This document shows, piece by piece, positions 1 through 5,529 of a stretch of DNA of 7,957 bases. The stretch spans positions 1 through 7,957 of the forward strand of contig CAMALD010000052.1 of NCBI GenBank assembly GCA_945836355.1, given 5' to 3'. The stretch is from an uncultured Lachnospiraceae bacterium (GTDB lineage: Bacteria > Bacillota > Clostridia > Lachnospirales > Lachnospiraceae). The notes beneath the pieces were generated by a model that saw nothing but the letters and a program-made list of their open reading frames with translations, searched no databases and had not been told where the DNA came from. The first letter of the stretch is position 1. Every line of letters starts with the position of its first letter. Position numbers and translations under genes: made by a program.

Positions 1-648
1 ATGGTTGGTCCCAGCAGCTCTCACACAGCTGGAGCTGTCCGGATTGGCCTGATGTCAAGGATTTTGTTAAAGGATACCCCCTTAAGGGGTGAGATTTTTT
101 TGCATGGCTCGTTTGCGAAAACCGGTCCGGGGCATGGAACGGATAAGGCGATTGTTGCGGGGATTTTAGGTATGCAGCCGGATGATATGCGGATTCCGAA
201 CAGTTTCGCCGTGGCGCAGGAGAAACATTTTACCTTTTCGATTGGCAACACTCATATTACCGATGCGCATCCAAATACAGCGCTGATCCGATTGAAGGGA
301 GTTGGCGGAAGAGAGCTTGAGATGCAGGCATCTTCTGTTGGCGGCGGAAGTATTATGGTAAACAAAATAGATGGAATCGATGTGAATTTTTCCGGAGAGT
401 ATCCAACACTAATCGTGCATAACTTAGACCAGCCCGGACACGTGGCGGAGGTTACTTCCATGCTGGCGCATAAATCAGTAAATATTGCTTCCATGCAGCT
501 TTACCGGGAACGTCGGGGGGAATATGCCGTTATGGTGCTGGAAACGGACCAGCCTATACCGGACAATGCAATTGCCTGGCTGGAGCATCTGGAAGGAATT
601 ATTAAGGTGACTTATTTCAATGGATTGAGCCATGAAACCTTAGAGTAG
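1..648 (+). CDS. sdaAB: L-serine dehydratase, iron-sulfur-dependent, beta subunit (5' end cut by window)
   Basis: Beta subunit of the two-component [4Fe-4S] L-serine dehydratase (L-serine to pyruvate plus ammonium, cytoplasmic). Visible family motifs, numbered from the first codon in the window, are GPSSSHTAG (residues 3-11), TGPGHGTDKA (41-50), HPNT (90-93) and SSVGGGSI (111-118). A C-terminal ACT domain begins near residue 134, with the PGHVAEV turn at 145-151. Family members usually have about 10-15 residues before GPSSSHTAG (a short strand ending in GP-hydrophobic), so the ATG at base 1 is probably an internal Met and the true start lies upstream of the window. The reading frame is otherwise intact to the TAG stop. 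It is followed after 16 nt by the alpha subunit, the usual Firmicute order, so the two are surely co-translated. The ACT domain suggests a structural or ligand-sensing role. I am confident of the family and less certain of the start. Confidence 0.95.
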   Translation: MVGPSSSHTAGAVRIGLMSRILLKDTPLRGEIFLHGSFAKTGPGHGTDKAIVAGILGMQPDDMRIPNSFAVAQEKHFTFSIGNTHITDAHPNTALIRLKGVGGRELEMQASSVGGGSIMVNKIDGIDVNFSGEYPTLIVHNLDQPGHVAEVTSMLAHKSVNIASMQLYRERRGEYAVMVLETDQPIPDNAIAWLEHLEGIIKVTYFNGLSHETLE

Positions 649-664
649 GAAAGGGGGCATAAGC

Positions 665-1534
665 ATGGCATTATCATTGCAGGAAATTATAAGCTGGTGC
701 AGGGAAGAGGGAAAAGAGTTTTGGGAATACATGCTATATGACGATATGCGGGAGCGGGGAGTGCTCCGGGAGGAATCCCTTTCCTACATGGAAACGATTT
801 TTGATACCATGCTGCACACCGTAAAGACGTATCGACAGGAACGGTTATCCACAAGCGGACTGGTGGGGGCAGAGGGAGGAAAAATGGAAGCCTACCTAAA
901 AAAGGGGAGTACTCTTTGCGGTTCATTTATGGGAAATGCCATGAGCACTGCGTTGAAAATGGCGGAGTCCAATGCCTGCATGAGAAGAATAGTGGCAGCA
1001 CCCACCGCCGGTTCCTGCGGAGTGCTTCCCGCAGTACTGATTCCGTATTACGAAATGAAACAGACAGATAAACGGGAGATTATCAAAGCATTGTATGTGG
1101 CAGGAGGAATCGGGGAGGTGATTGCCCAAAGGGCTTCTATCAGCGGAGCTCAGGGGGGCTGTCAGGCGGAGATTGGCTCGGCAAGCGCCATGGCAGCCGG
1201 AGCATTGGTCTACCTGGAAGGAGGCTCCGGGGAACAGATTTGTCATGGGGCTGCGCTGGCGTTAAAGGGATTGTTGGGGCTGGTGTGTGATCCGGTTGCC
1301 GGTCTGGTAGAAATTCCGTGTGTGAAACGAAATGTTTTAGGTGCAGTGAATGCTATTTCCTGCGCGGATATGGCTATGGCTGGCATCAAGAGCAAGATAC
1401 CGCCGGATGAGGTGATTGATGCTATGCAGGAGATCGGAACAAAGATGGACAGTGCATTTCGGGAGACCGCCCTCGGGGGGCTGGCTACAACTGCTACCGG
1501 TCAGGAAATTGCACAAAAGCTGATGAAGGAATAG
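665..1534 (+). CDS. sdaAA: L-serine dehydratase, iron-sulfur-dependent, alpha subunit
   Basis: Catalytic alpha subunit (289 aa, normal length for the two-subunit type) that binds the [4Fe-4S] cluster and removes water from L-serine. Visible motifs are PTAGSCGVLPA (113-123), GGCQAEIGSA (164-173) and CDPVAGLVEIPC (208-219). C166, C208 and C219 are spaced 42 and 11 residues apart. This is the same spacing as the three cluster cysteines I recall for the single-chain Legionella enzyme (343, 385, 396), so they are the likely ligands. The C-terminus ends in a Lys/Glu-rich tail with no cysteine, unlike the single-chain enzymes, whose terminal cysteine caps the cluster. The ATG follows an AAGGGGG ribosome binding site at 651-657, 7 nt upstream, which fixes the start. 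It lies 16 nt after sdaAB. No terminator follows, so transcription probably continues into the next gene. The cluster is expected to be oxygen-sensitive, which fits an anaerobe. Confidence 0.96.
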   Translation: MALSLQEIISWCREEGKEFWEYMLYDDMRERGVLREESLSYMETIFDTMLHTVKTYRQERLSTSGLVGAEGGKMEAYLKKGSTLCGSFMGNAMSTALKMAESNACMRRIVAAPTAGSCGVLPAVLIPYYEMKQTDKREIIKALYVAGGIGEVIAQRASISGAQGGCQAEIGSASAMAAGALVYLEGGSGEQICHGAALALKGLLGLVCDPVAGLVEIPCVKRNVLGAVNAISCADMAMAGIKSKIPPDEVIDAMQEIGTKMDSAFRETALGGLATTATGQEIAQKLMKE

Positions 1535-1581
1535 CTTGATGTAAACAAAAGAAAGATTATGGAAAGAGGGGTTTTATAGGT

Positions 1582-2493
1582 ATGGAAACGATTTACTGGC
1601 ATTTGCCTGGTATTTACTATTATGCAGAGATGAATCATGTTTTGTTTATCGCGATGAAAAAGTATCCTGAAATGTTTAGAGACGGATACCAGATTGCTTC
1701 TGTTTACGGAACCTTCCCGACTGCAATCTGGAATGGGGGACGTTACAGTGTCGATGGCTTTTGCAAAAAAAAGGAAGTAGAGGATATCATCAAATCATAT
1801 AATGATCTCGGGATTCCGGTGAGATTTACATGGACGAATGTGCTTCTTGAAGAACAGCACGTCTATGACAGCTACTGCAATATGATTATGAAGGCCGGAA
1901 ACAACGGGATGAATCAGGTGCTGGTAAACAGGCAGGTGCTTGAAGATTATATACGGAAAACCTATCCTGATTACAAAATAGTGTCTTCCACAACAAAAAG
2001 AATTTTGAATGTGGATCAGGTTCTGGATGAGCTGGCAAAGGATTATTATCTGGTGGTGCTGGATTACGATCTCAATCATGATGAAAAGGTTATCGAACGG
2101 CTTCTTCCGTTTGCGGACAGAATCGAAATACTTGTAAATGAGACCTGTCAGCCGCATTGTCCGGTGAGAATGAATCACTACAAGGAAATATCGAAATGCC
2201 AGATAGAATATGATATTACCGATAAGCTGAAAAACATCTGCCCGGATCGTTCCCCGGAAGCGAGAACCTTCAAGGACGGTATGAAGAAGCCTGCGTTTAT
2301 GTCAAATTCTGATGTTGATGAATATGCGAAAAAAGGTTATCGGAATTTCAAGATTGTCGGACGGGGGCTTGGGATGGATTTTTATCTGGATGCCTTGATT
2401 TATTATCTTGTGAAGGATGACAATAAGGACTTCATTCGCAGATTTATCTTTGAAACAGTGAGCAAAGTATTAAGCGCGCAATCAAGTAAATAA
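1582..2493 (+). CDS. Uncharacterised protein resembling the U32 peptidase-like superfamily, possible Fe-S cluster
   Basis: A 303-aa soluble protein with no signal peptide or membrane segment. I do not recognise a named gene. Its build resembles U32 'collagenase-like' TIM-barrel proteins: alternating strand/helix segments, including PVRFTWTNVLLE near 79-90 and YYLVVLDYDLN near 155-165, followed by EILVNETCQPHCPVR at 182-196. Four cysteines cluster in the second half: C189, C193, C206 and C220. In characterised U32 relatives (UbiU/UbiV, RlhA, TrhP) four conserved cysteines bind a [4Fe-4S] cluster. Spacing here differs, so cluster binding is an inference. The C-terminal region has a conserved-looking FKIVGRGLGMDFYLDALIYYLV segment (256-277). 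The start is supported by GAGGGG at 1566-1571, about 10 nt upstream. It lies 47 nt after sdaAA with no terminator seen, suggesting co-transcription. The substrate is unknown; RNA or cofactor modification is possible by analogy, while real protease activity is unproven in most of the family. Confidence 0.6.
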   Translation: METIYWHLPGIYYYAEMNHVLFIAMKKYPEMFRDGYQIASVYGTFPTAIWNGGRYSVDGFCKKKEVEDIIKSYNDLGIPVRFTWTNVLLEEQHVYDSYCNMIMKAGNNGMNQVLVNRQVLEDYIRKTYPDYKIVSSTTKRILNVDQVLDELAKDYYLVVLDYDLNHDEKVIERLLPFADRIEILVNETCQPHCPVRMNHYKEISKCQIEYDITDKLKNICPDRSPEARTFKDGMKKPAFMSNSDVDEYAKKGYRNFKIVGRGLGMDFYLDALIYYLVKDDNKDFIRRFIFETVSKVLSAQSSK

Positions 2494-2497
2494 TTCA

Positions 2498-2616
2498 GAA
2501 ATCATTCTGTTTATTCCGCAGGGTGTGTCCGTTCCGGGACTTACCTCGACGGAAGGAATGTACATGGCGGATAGCGGAAGATTTTTGGGCTGAGCGAGGA
2601 GGGTATCCATGTTTGA
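2498..2616 (+). pseudogene. Possible 3' remnant of a gene, with a frameshift
   Basis: The gap between the U32-like gene and the CoA-transferase reads like protein-coding sequence without a proper start. One frame from 2498 gives EIILFIPQGVSVPGLTST and continues to MADSGRFLG before a TGA at 2591-2593. Another frame from 2581 gives IFGLSEEGIHV and ends at TGA 2614-2616, overlapping the CoA-transferase start. Restoring one G in the GGG run at 2587-2589 would join them into a continuous tail, RFLGLSEEGIHV. The overlapping stop and start are typical of translationally coupled genes, so this may be the end of a lost upstream gene. I do not recognise the family. A chance reading is possible over only about 40 codons. 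Confidence 0.25.
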
Positions 2617-3946
2617 TTTTCAGAAAATGTATCGGGAAAAACTGAAAAGCCCGCAGGAAGCAGTGATGGTTGTAAAAAGCGGGGATTGGATTGACTATAC
2701 GTCTTCTCTGGGAAAGCCGGTATTGCTGGATAAAGCACTGGCACAGCGCAAGGACGAGCTGCGGGATGTAAAAATACGAGGAAACCTGCTGGCAGGACCG
2801 ATTGAGGTGGCAGAGTGTGATGAAAGCCAGGAGCATTTTATCTATCACAGCTGGCATTGCTCCCAGTATGAAAGAAAACTGTGTGATGAAGGAAAATGCT
2901 ATTATATTCCTATGGTTTTTCATAATAATGCAGCGTACTATGAGTATTTTCTGCATGTCAATGTGGTTATGGTATCGGTGGGACCGATGGACAAGCACGG
3001 ATATTTTAATTTTTCGGTGAATACCGGCGTGGCGGCGCCTATTGTAAGAAAAGCCGATATTGTGATTGTGGAGGTAAATGAGAATTTGCCGAAGATACGC
3101 GGCGGATATGATGAATGCATTCATATTTCGGAGGTGGATATTATTGTGGAGGGGTATCACGAGCCCTTTGATAATATCAAGCCGCAGGAGCCAAGAGAAG
3201 TGGACAAAAAAATTGCAGAGCTTTTGATTCCCTATATAGCGGATGGATCCACCTTGCAGCTTGGCATCGGCGGAATGCCGAATGCGGTGGGGGAGATGCT
3301 GGCGCAGTCGGATTTGAAGGACCTTGCGATGCATACGGAGCTTTGCTCTGATGCCTATCTTACCCTGTATAAGGCGGGAAAGCTGACCAACCGATATAAG
3401 AATATCGACCGCGGGAAGGGCGTATTTGGGTGTGCGATTGGTTCGAATGAACTGTATGAATGGCTGGATGATAATCCGGGGGTGGCGGCGTATCCTTTAG
3501 AGTATGTGAACCGGCCTTATGTCATTTCCCAGATTGACAATATGGTGTCCATTAACAGCTGTGTATCTGTGGATTTGTATGGCCAGGTGGCGGCTGAAAG
3601 CAGCGGCGCACGCCAGATCAGCGGAACCGGCGGACAGTTGGATTTTTTGATTGGAGCTTCCGGTTCGCGGGGCGGCAAGGCGTTTATCTGTATGAGCTCG
3701 ATTCATACGGACCGGCATGGGGTGAAGCATTCCCGGATTCGTCCGCAGTTTGACGGGGATATCATTACCTCACCGAGAAGCCAGGTTTATTTTCTGGCTA
3801 CGGAGTACGGAGTGGTCAATCTGGAGGGACGCTCCACCTGGGAAAGAGCAGAGGCGTTGATTTCCATCGCGCATCCGGAGTTTCGGGATATGCTGATTAA
3901 AGAAGCGCAGGAAAGAAAAATATGGAGGAAATCAAATAAAAGATAG
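2609..3946 (+). CDS. Acyl-CoA:carboxylate CoA-transferase (butyryl-CoA:acetate / 4-hydroxybutyrate CoA-transferase family)
   Basis: A 445-aa cytoplasmic family I CoA-transferase that moves CoA between an acyl-CoA and a free carboxylate such as acetate through a glutamyl-CoA thioester. The N-terminal half has VKSGDWIDY (22-30), VGPMDKHGYFNF (124-135) and VEVNENLP (154-161). The C-terminal half has the glycine loop GIGGMPNAV (219-227), the likely catalytic glutamate E244 in MHTELCSDAY, GQVAAESSG (325-333), GTGGQLDF (339-346), and an end (WERAEALISIAHPEFRD) closely like Lachnospiraceae butyryl-CoA:acetate enzymes. GGQLDF and the length favour that group over AbfT-type 4-hydroxybutyrate enzymes (which I recall having GGQVDF), but several N-terminal residues differ (IDYTSSLGKP where I recall VDYGWCT-like residues), so the acyl substrate is not assigned and no symbol is given. 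GAGGAGGG at 2596-2603, 5 nt before the ATG, supports the start. It is the last gene before the pheST promoter and probably belongs to the serine-dehydratase unit. No clear terminator follows it. Confidence 0.88.
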   Translation: MFDFQKMYREKLKSPQEAVMVVKSGDWIDYTSSLGKPVLLDKALAQRKDELRDVKIRGNLLAGPIEVAECDESQEHFIYHSWHCSQYERKLCDEGKCYYIPMVFHNNAAYYEYFLHVNVVMVSVGPMDKHGYFNFSVNTGVAAPIVRKADIVIVEVNENLPKIRGGYDECIHISEVDIIVEGYHEPFDNIKPQEPREVDKKIAELLIPYIADGSTLQLGIGGMPNAVGEMLAQSDLKDLAMHTELCSDAYLTLYKAGKLTNRYKNIDRGKGVFGCAIGSNELYEWLDDNPGVAAYPLEYVNRPYVISQIDNMVSINSCVSVDLYGQVAAESSGARQISGTGGQLDFLIGASGSRGGKAFICMSSIHTDRHGVKHSRIRPQFDGDIITSPRSQVYFLATEYGVVNLEGRSTWERAEALISIAHPEFRDMLIKEAQERKIWRKSNKR

Positions 3947-3978
3947 GCGATGGCTCCGGCACGGGACAATCCTTCAAC

Positions 3979-3993
3979 CTGCAGCGAATGCAG
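3979..3993 (+). other. Small hairpin after the CoA-transferase gene
   Basis: CTGCA (3979-3983) and TGCAG (3989-3993) form a 5-bp stem around a GCGAA loop, 32 nt after the CoA-transferase stop. No T-run follows (the next run is A-rich), so it is not a standard intrinsic terminator. Outer CCGGC/GCCGG segments could extend pairing with a large bulge. It may be an mRNA 3'-end stabiliser, or have no function. Confidence 0.3.
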
Positions 3994-4006
3994 CCGGTGA
4001 AAAAAT

Positions 4007-4043
4007 GCGGAAACGAAAGGCTAAGTTTTCCTTGACTTTCCGC
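4007..4043. repeat. Inverted repeat overlapping the pheST -35 region
   Basis: GCGGAAA (4007-4013) and TTTCCGC (4037-4043) are exact inverted arms 23 nt apart, with inner AAGG (4017-4020) and CCTT (4030-4033) also able to pair. The right arm begins at the last base of the -35 hexamer and runs into the spacer. It could be a protein-binding site or an RNA hairpin at the end of the upstream transcript, or it may be chance. No T-run follows it. Confidence 0.25.
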
Positions 4044-4060
4044 GACATCACCGATATAAT
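4032..4060 (+). promoter_or_regulatory. Sigma-A type promoter for the T-box leader and pheST
   Basis: TTGACT (4032-4037) is a 5/6 match to the -35 consensus and TATAAT (4055-4060) a perfect -10, separated by the optimal 17 bp. Transcription should start around 4066-4069, just before the T-box stem I. It is the only strong promoter I found by eye in the window. Confidence 0.88.
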
Positions 4061-4064
4061 AGGG

Positions 4065-4335
4065 GCATGCGAAATGCGAAGATGGTGCACAGTAGAGCTG
4101 TATTTTCTCACAGAGAATGGGAGTCACCGGCTGAAAGCTCCCTGAGTTCAGATATGGTATTGAAATTCACACCGGAGCAGTTTTACTGAAAACAGATTAG
4201 GTAAAAACGTTGCGGACACGTTACGTCCTTTGAGCTGTTTTGCTGGTGTAAAGCCGGCAGAATAGGAAAATGGGTGGTACCACGGACATGATTCGTCCCA
4301 TATGAGTCAGATTTCTGATTCATATGGGACTTTTT
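4065..4335 (+). promoter_or_regulatory. T-box riboswitch leader, tRNA-Phe specific
   Basis: This is a T-box leader controlling pheST by transcription antitermination. Stem I contains the loop-E AGTA (4091-4094) opposite GAA (4162-4164). Supporting pairs are GGTG/CACC (4084-4087 with 4170-4173), CTGTAT/ATATGG (4098-4103 with 4152-4157), CTCA/TGAG (4107-4110 with 4143-4146) and GGGAG/CTCCC (4119-4123 with 4138-4142). The specifier triplet directly after GAAA is TTC (4166-4168), a phenylalanine codon that matches the downstream gene. A stem III-like hairpin is TGCTGG/CCGGCA (4241-4246 with 4254-4259). The conserved T-box block TGGGTGGTACCACGG lies at 4271-4285. Its TGGT (4275-4278) would pair with the ACCA end of uncharged tRNA-Phe. 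Antiterminator pairing TGGG (4271-4274) with CCCA (4297-4300) uses part of the terminator's 5' arm, so the two folds exclude each other. Uncharged tRNA-Phe should turn the genes on. Confidence 0.95.
4295..4335 (+). terminator. Intrinsic terminator of the pheST T-box
   Basis: GTCCCATATGAGTCAG (4295-4310) pairs with CTGATTCATATGGGAC (4315-4330) over 16 bp with one G-U pair and an ATTT loop, followed by TTTTT (4331-4335). The first six bases of the 5' arm (4295-4300) also take part in the T-box antiterminator, making this a conditional terminator. It could also stop read-through from the upstream serine-dehydratase/CoA-transferase unit. Confidence 0.93.
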
Positions 4336-4349
4336 GCATTGCAGGAAAC

Positions 4350-4364
4350 CCGGAAAAATTCCGG
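4350..4364 (+). other. Short hairpin between T-box terminator and pheS
   Basis: CCGGAA (4350-4355) and TTCCGG (4359-4364) form a perfect 6-bp palindrome with an AAA loop in the 136-nt stretch between the terminator T-run and the pheS start. The function is unknown. Apart from this and two imperfect copies of a GGTTACAG-containing segment (4384-4395 and 4429-4440), I see nothing in that stretch until the pheS ribosome binding site. Confidence 0.3.
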
Positions 4365-4471
4365 TAATGTAAAAAACGCTCCGCCGGGTTACAGGGCAGC
4401 GGCAGCGTGAGGCAGGATGGCGCATGCACCCGGTTACAGCAAAAAAAACAGAAAAGAAAGGAAGAAGAACC

Positions 4472-5506
4472 ATGCAAGAATTAAGCGAAATGATTGCGAA
4501 AATTAGGCAGGAGATTAAGAGCGGTGTGGAACAGCTCGGAGATTCCAGAGCGGTTTATGAATTTAAGAAAACCTTTCTCGACTCCAAGGCCGGCAAAATC
4601 AGCCAGCTCATGAAGGAAATGAAGAATATCCCGGCAGAGGGGCGCGCGGACTTCGGCAAGGCGGTAAACGAGTTAAAGGTGTGGGCAAACTCCTGCTTTG
4701 ACGAGATTGATACGAGGATGAAGGAGAAGGAGGCGAAGCTTCGTTACGAGAGCGAAAAAATCGATATTACGATGCCGGCACAGAAGCGTATTACCGGCAA
4801 GCTTCATCCGGTGACGCAGGTGAGAAACCAGCTCATTGATATTTTTGCTTCCATGGGCTTTGAGGTGTTTGAGGGCTCTGAAATTGAGACCGATTTCTAC
4901 AATTTCACCGCGCTGAATACGCCGCAGGACCACCCGGCACGGGATATGCAGGATACCTTCTATCTTTCGCCGGAATTTCTGCTTCGCACGCAGACCAGTG
5001 CGGGACAGATTCATGTTATGGAGAAGAAACAGCCGCCGATTAAGATATTATCTCCGGGCAAGGTGTTCCGCTCCGATGATGACGCCACACACTCTCCGAT
5101 GTTTACACAGATGGAGGGTCTGGTAGTCGACAAGGGCATTTCGCTTTCGGATCTCAAGGGAATGCTTGAGGTGCTGGTGCAGCGCATTTTCGGCGAGGGT
5201 ACCACGACAAGACTTCGCCCTTCCTACTTCCCGTTCACGGAGCCTTCCGTAGAGGTGGATGTAAGCTGCTTCGAGTGTAAGGGCAAGGGCTGCAAGCTCT
5301 GCAAGGGAACCGGATGGATTGAGGTGTTAGGTGCCGGTGTGGTAAATAAAAAGGTTCTGGAGAATTGCAACATTGACTCCGAGGTGTACCGCGGCTTTGC
5401 CTTCGGTATCGGTATTGAGCGTCTGGCAATGTTGAAATACGGTATGAACAATATCAAGCTTTTATACGAGTCAGACCTTCGTGTATTAGAGCAGATTGAT
5501 GACTAA
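4472..5506 (+). CDS. pheS: Phenylalanyl-tRNA synthetase alpha subunit
   Basis: Catalytic subunit of the (alpha-beta)2 class II synthetase that charges tRNA-Phe with phenylalanine in the cytosol. I chose the ATG at 4472 (344 aa) over an in-frame ATG at 4424. It has AAGGA (4458-4462) 9 nt upstream, and MQELSEMI is a typical PheS beginning; the extra 16 residues are basic and unlike the family. An N-terminal coiled-coil arm that contacts tRNA spans about 1-95. The class II core follows: motif 1 region with [10 protein letters not shown] (112-121), motif 2 with [20 protein letters not shown] (R200, 196-215) and motif 3 with [12 protein letters not shown] (309-320). Ala310 in FAFG is the usual residue lining the phenylalanine pocket. 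A C-x2-C-x4-C-x2-C cluster (C266, C269, C274, C277) precedes GWIEVLGAG, as in Bacillus PheS. pheT follows after 23 nt. Expression should be controlled by the upstream T-box. Confidence 0.98.
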   Translation: MQELSEMIAKIRQEIKSGVEQLGDSRAVYEFKKTFLDSKAGKISQLMKEMKNIPAEGRADFGKAVNELKVWANSCFDEIDTRMKEKEAKLRYESEKIDITMPAQKRITGKLHPVTQVRNQLIDIFASMGFEVFEGSEIETDFYNFTALNTPQDHPARDMQDTFYLSPEFLLRTQTSAGQIHVMEKKQPPIKILSPGKVFRSDDDATHSPMFTQMEGLVVDKGISLSDLKGMLEVLVQRIFGEGTTTRLRPSYFPFTEPSVEVDVSCFECKGKGCKLCKGTGWIEVLGAGVVNKKVLENCNIDSEVYRGFAFGIGIERLAMLKYGMNNIKLLYESDLRVLEQIDD

Positions 5507-5529
5507 AAAAAGGAACGGAGGTTAAGAAG

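Noticed and set aside
1..3. ATG at base 1 as the true start of sdaAB
   Set aside because: The family normally has about 10-15 residues before GPSSSHTAG, so the window most likely begins inside the gene. The upstream sequence is not available.
1536..1560. Possible promoter (TTGATG ... GATTAT) before the U32-like gene
   Set aside because: The spacing is only 13 bp and the -10 match is poor, so co-transcription from sdaAB-sdaAA is the simpler reading.
2579..2590. Programmed -1 frameshift at the TTTTTGGG run
   Set aside because: The site does not fit the X-XXY-YYZ slippery pattern, there is no obvious downstream stimulatory structure, and the upstream reading frame has no credible start. A decayed gene or chance is more likely.
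2495..3334. Long open frame on the minus strand (279 codons) opposite the CoA-transferase start
   Set aside because: Its product is rich in His, Arg and Ile with no recognisable motif, has no convincing ribosome binding site, and lies opposite a clear conserved gene. It is a shadow frame.
4424..4471. Upstream in-frame ATG giving PheS 16 extra residues
   Set aside because: The extension is basic and unlike PheS, and the ATG at 4472 has a well-placed AAGGA and the normal family N-terminus.
5272..5305. Cys4 zinc-ribbon-like cluster in PheS as a novel insertion
   Set aside because: A similar cysteine cluster preceding GWIE is normal in Firmicute PheS, so it is not unusual.
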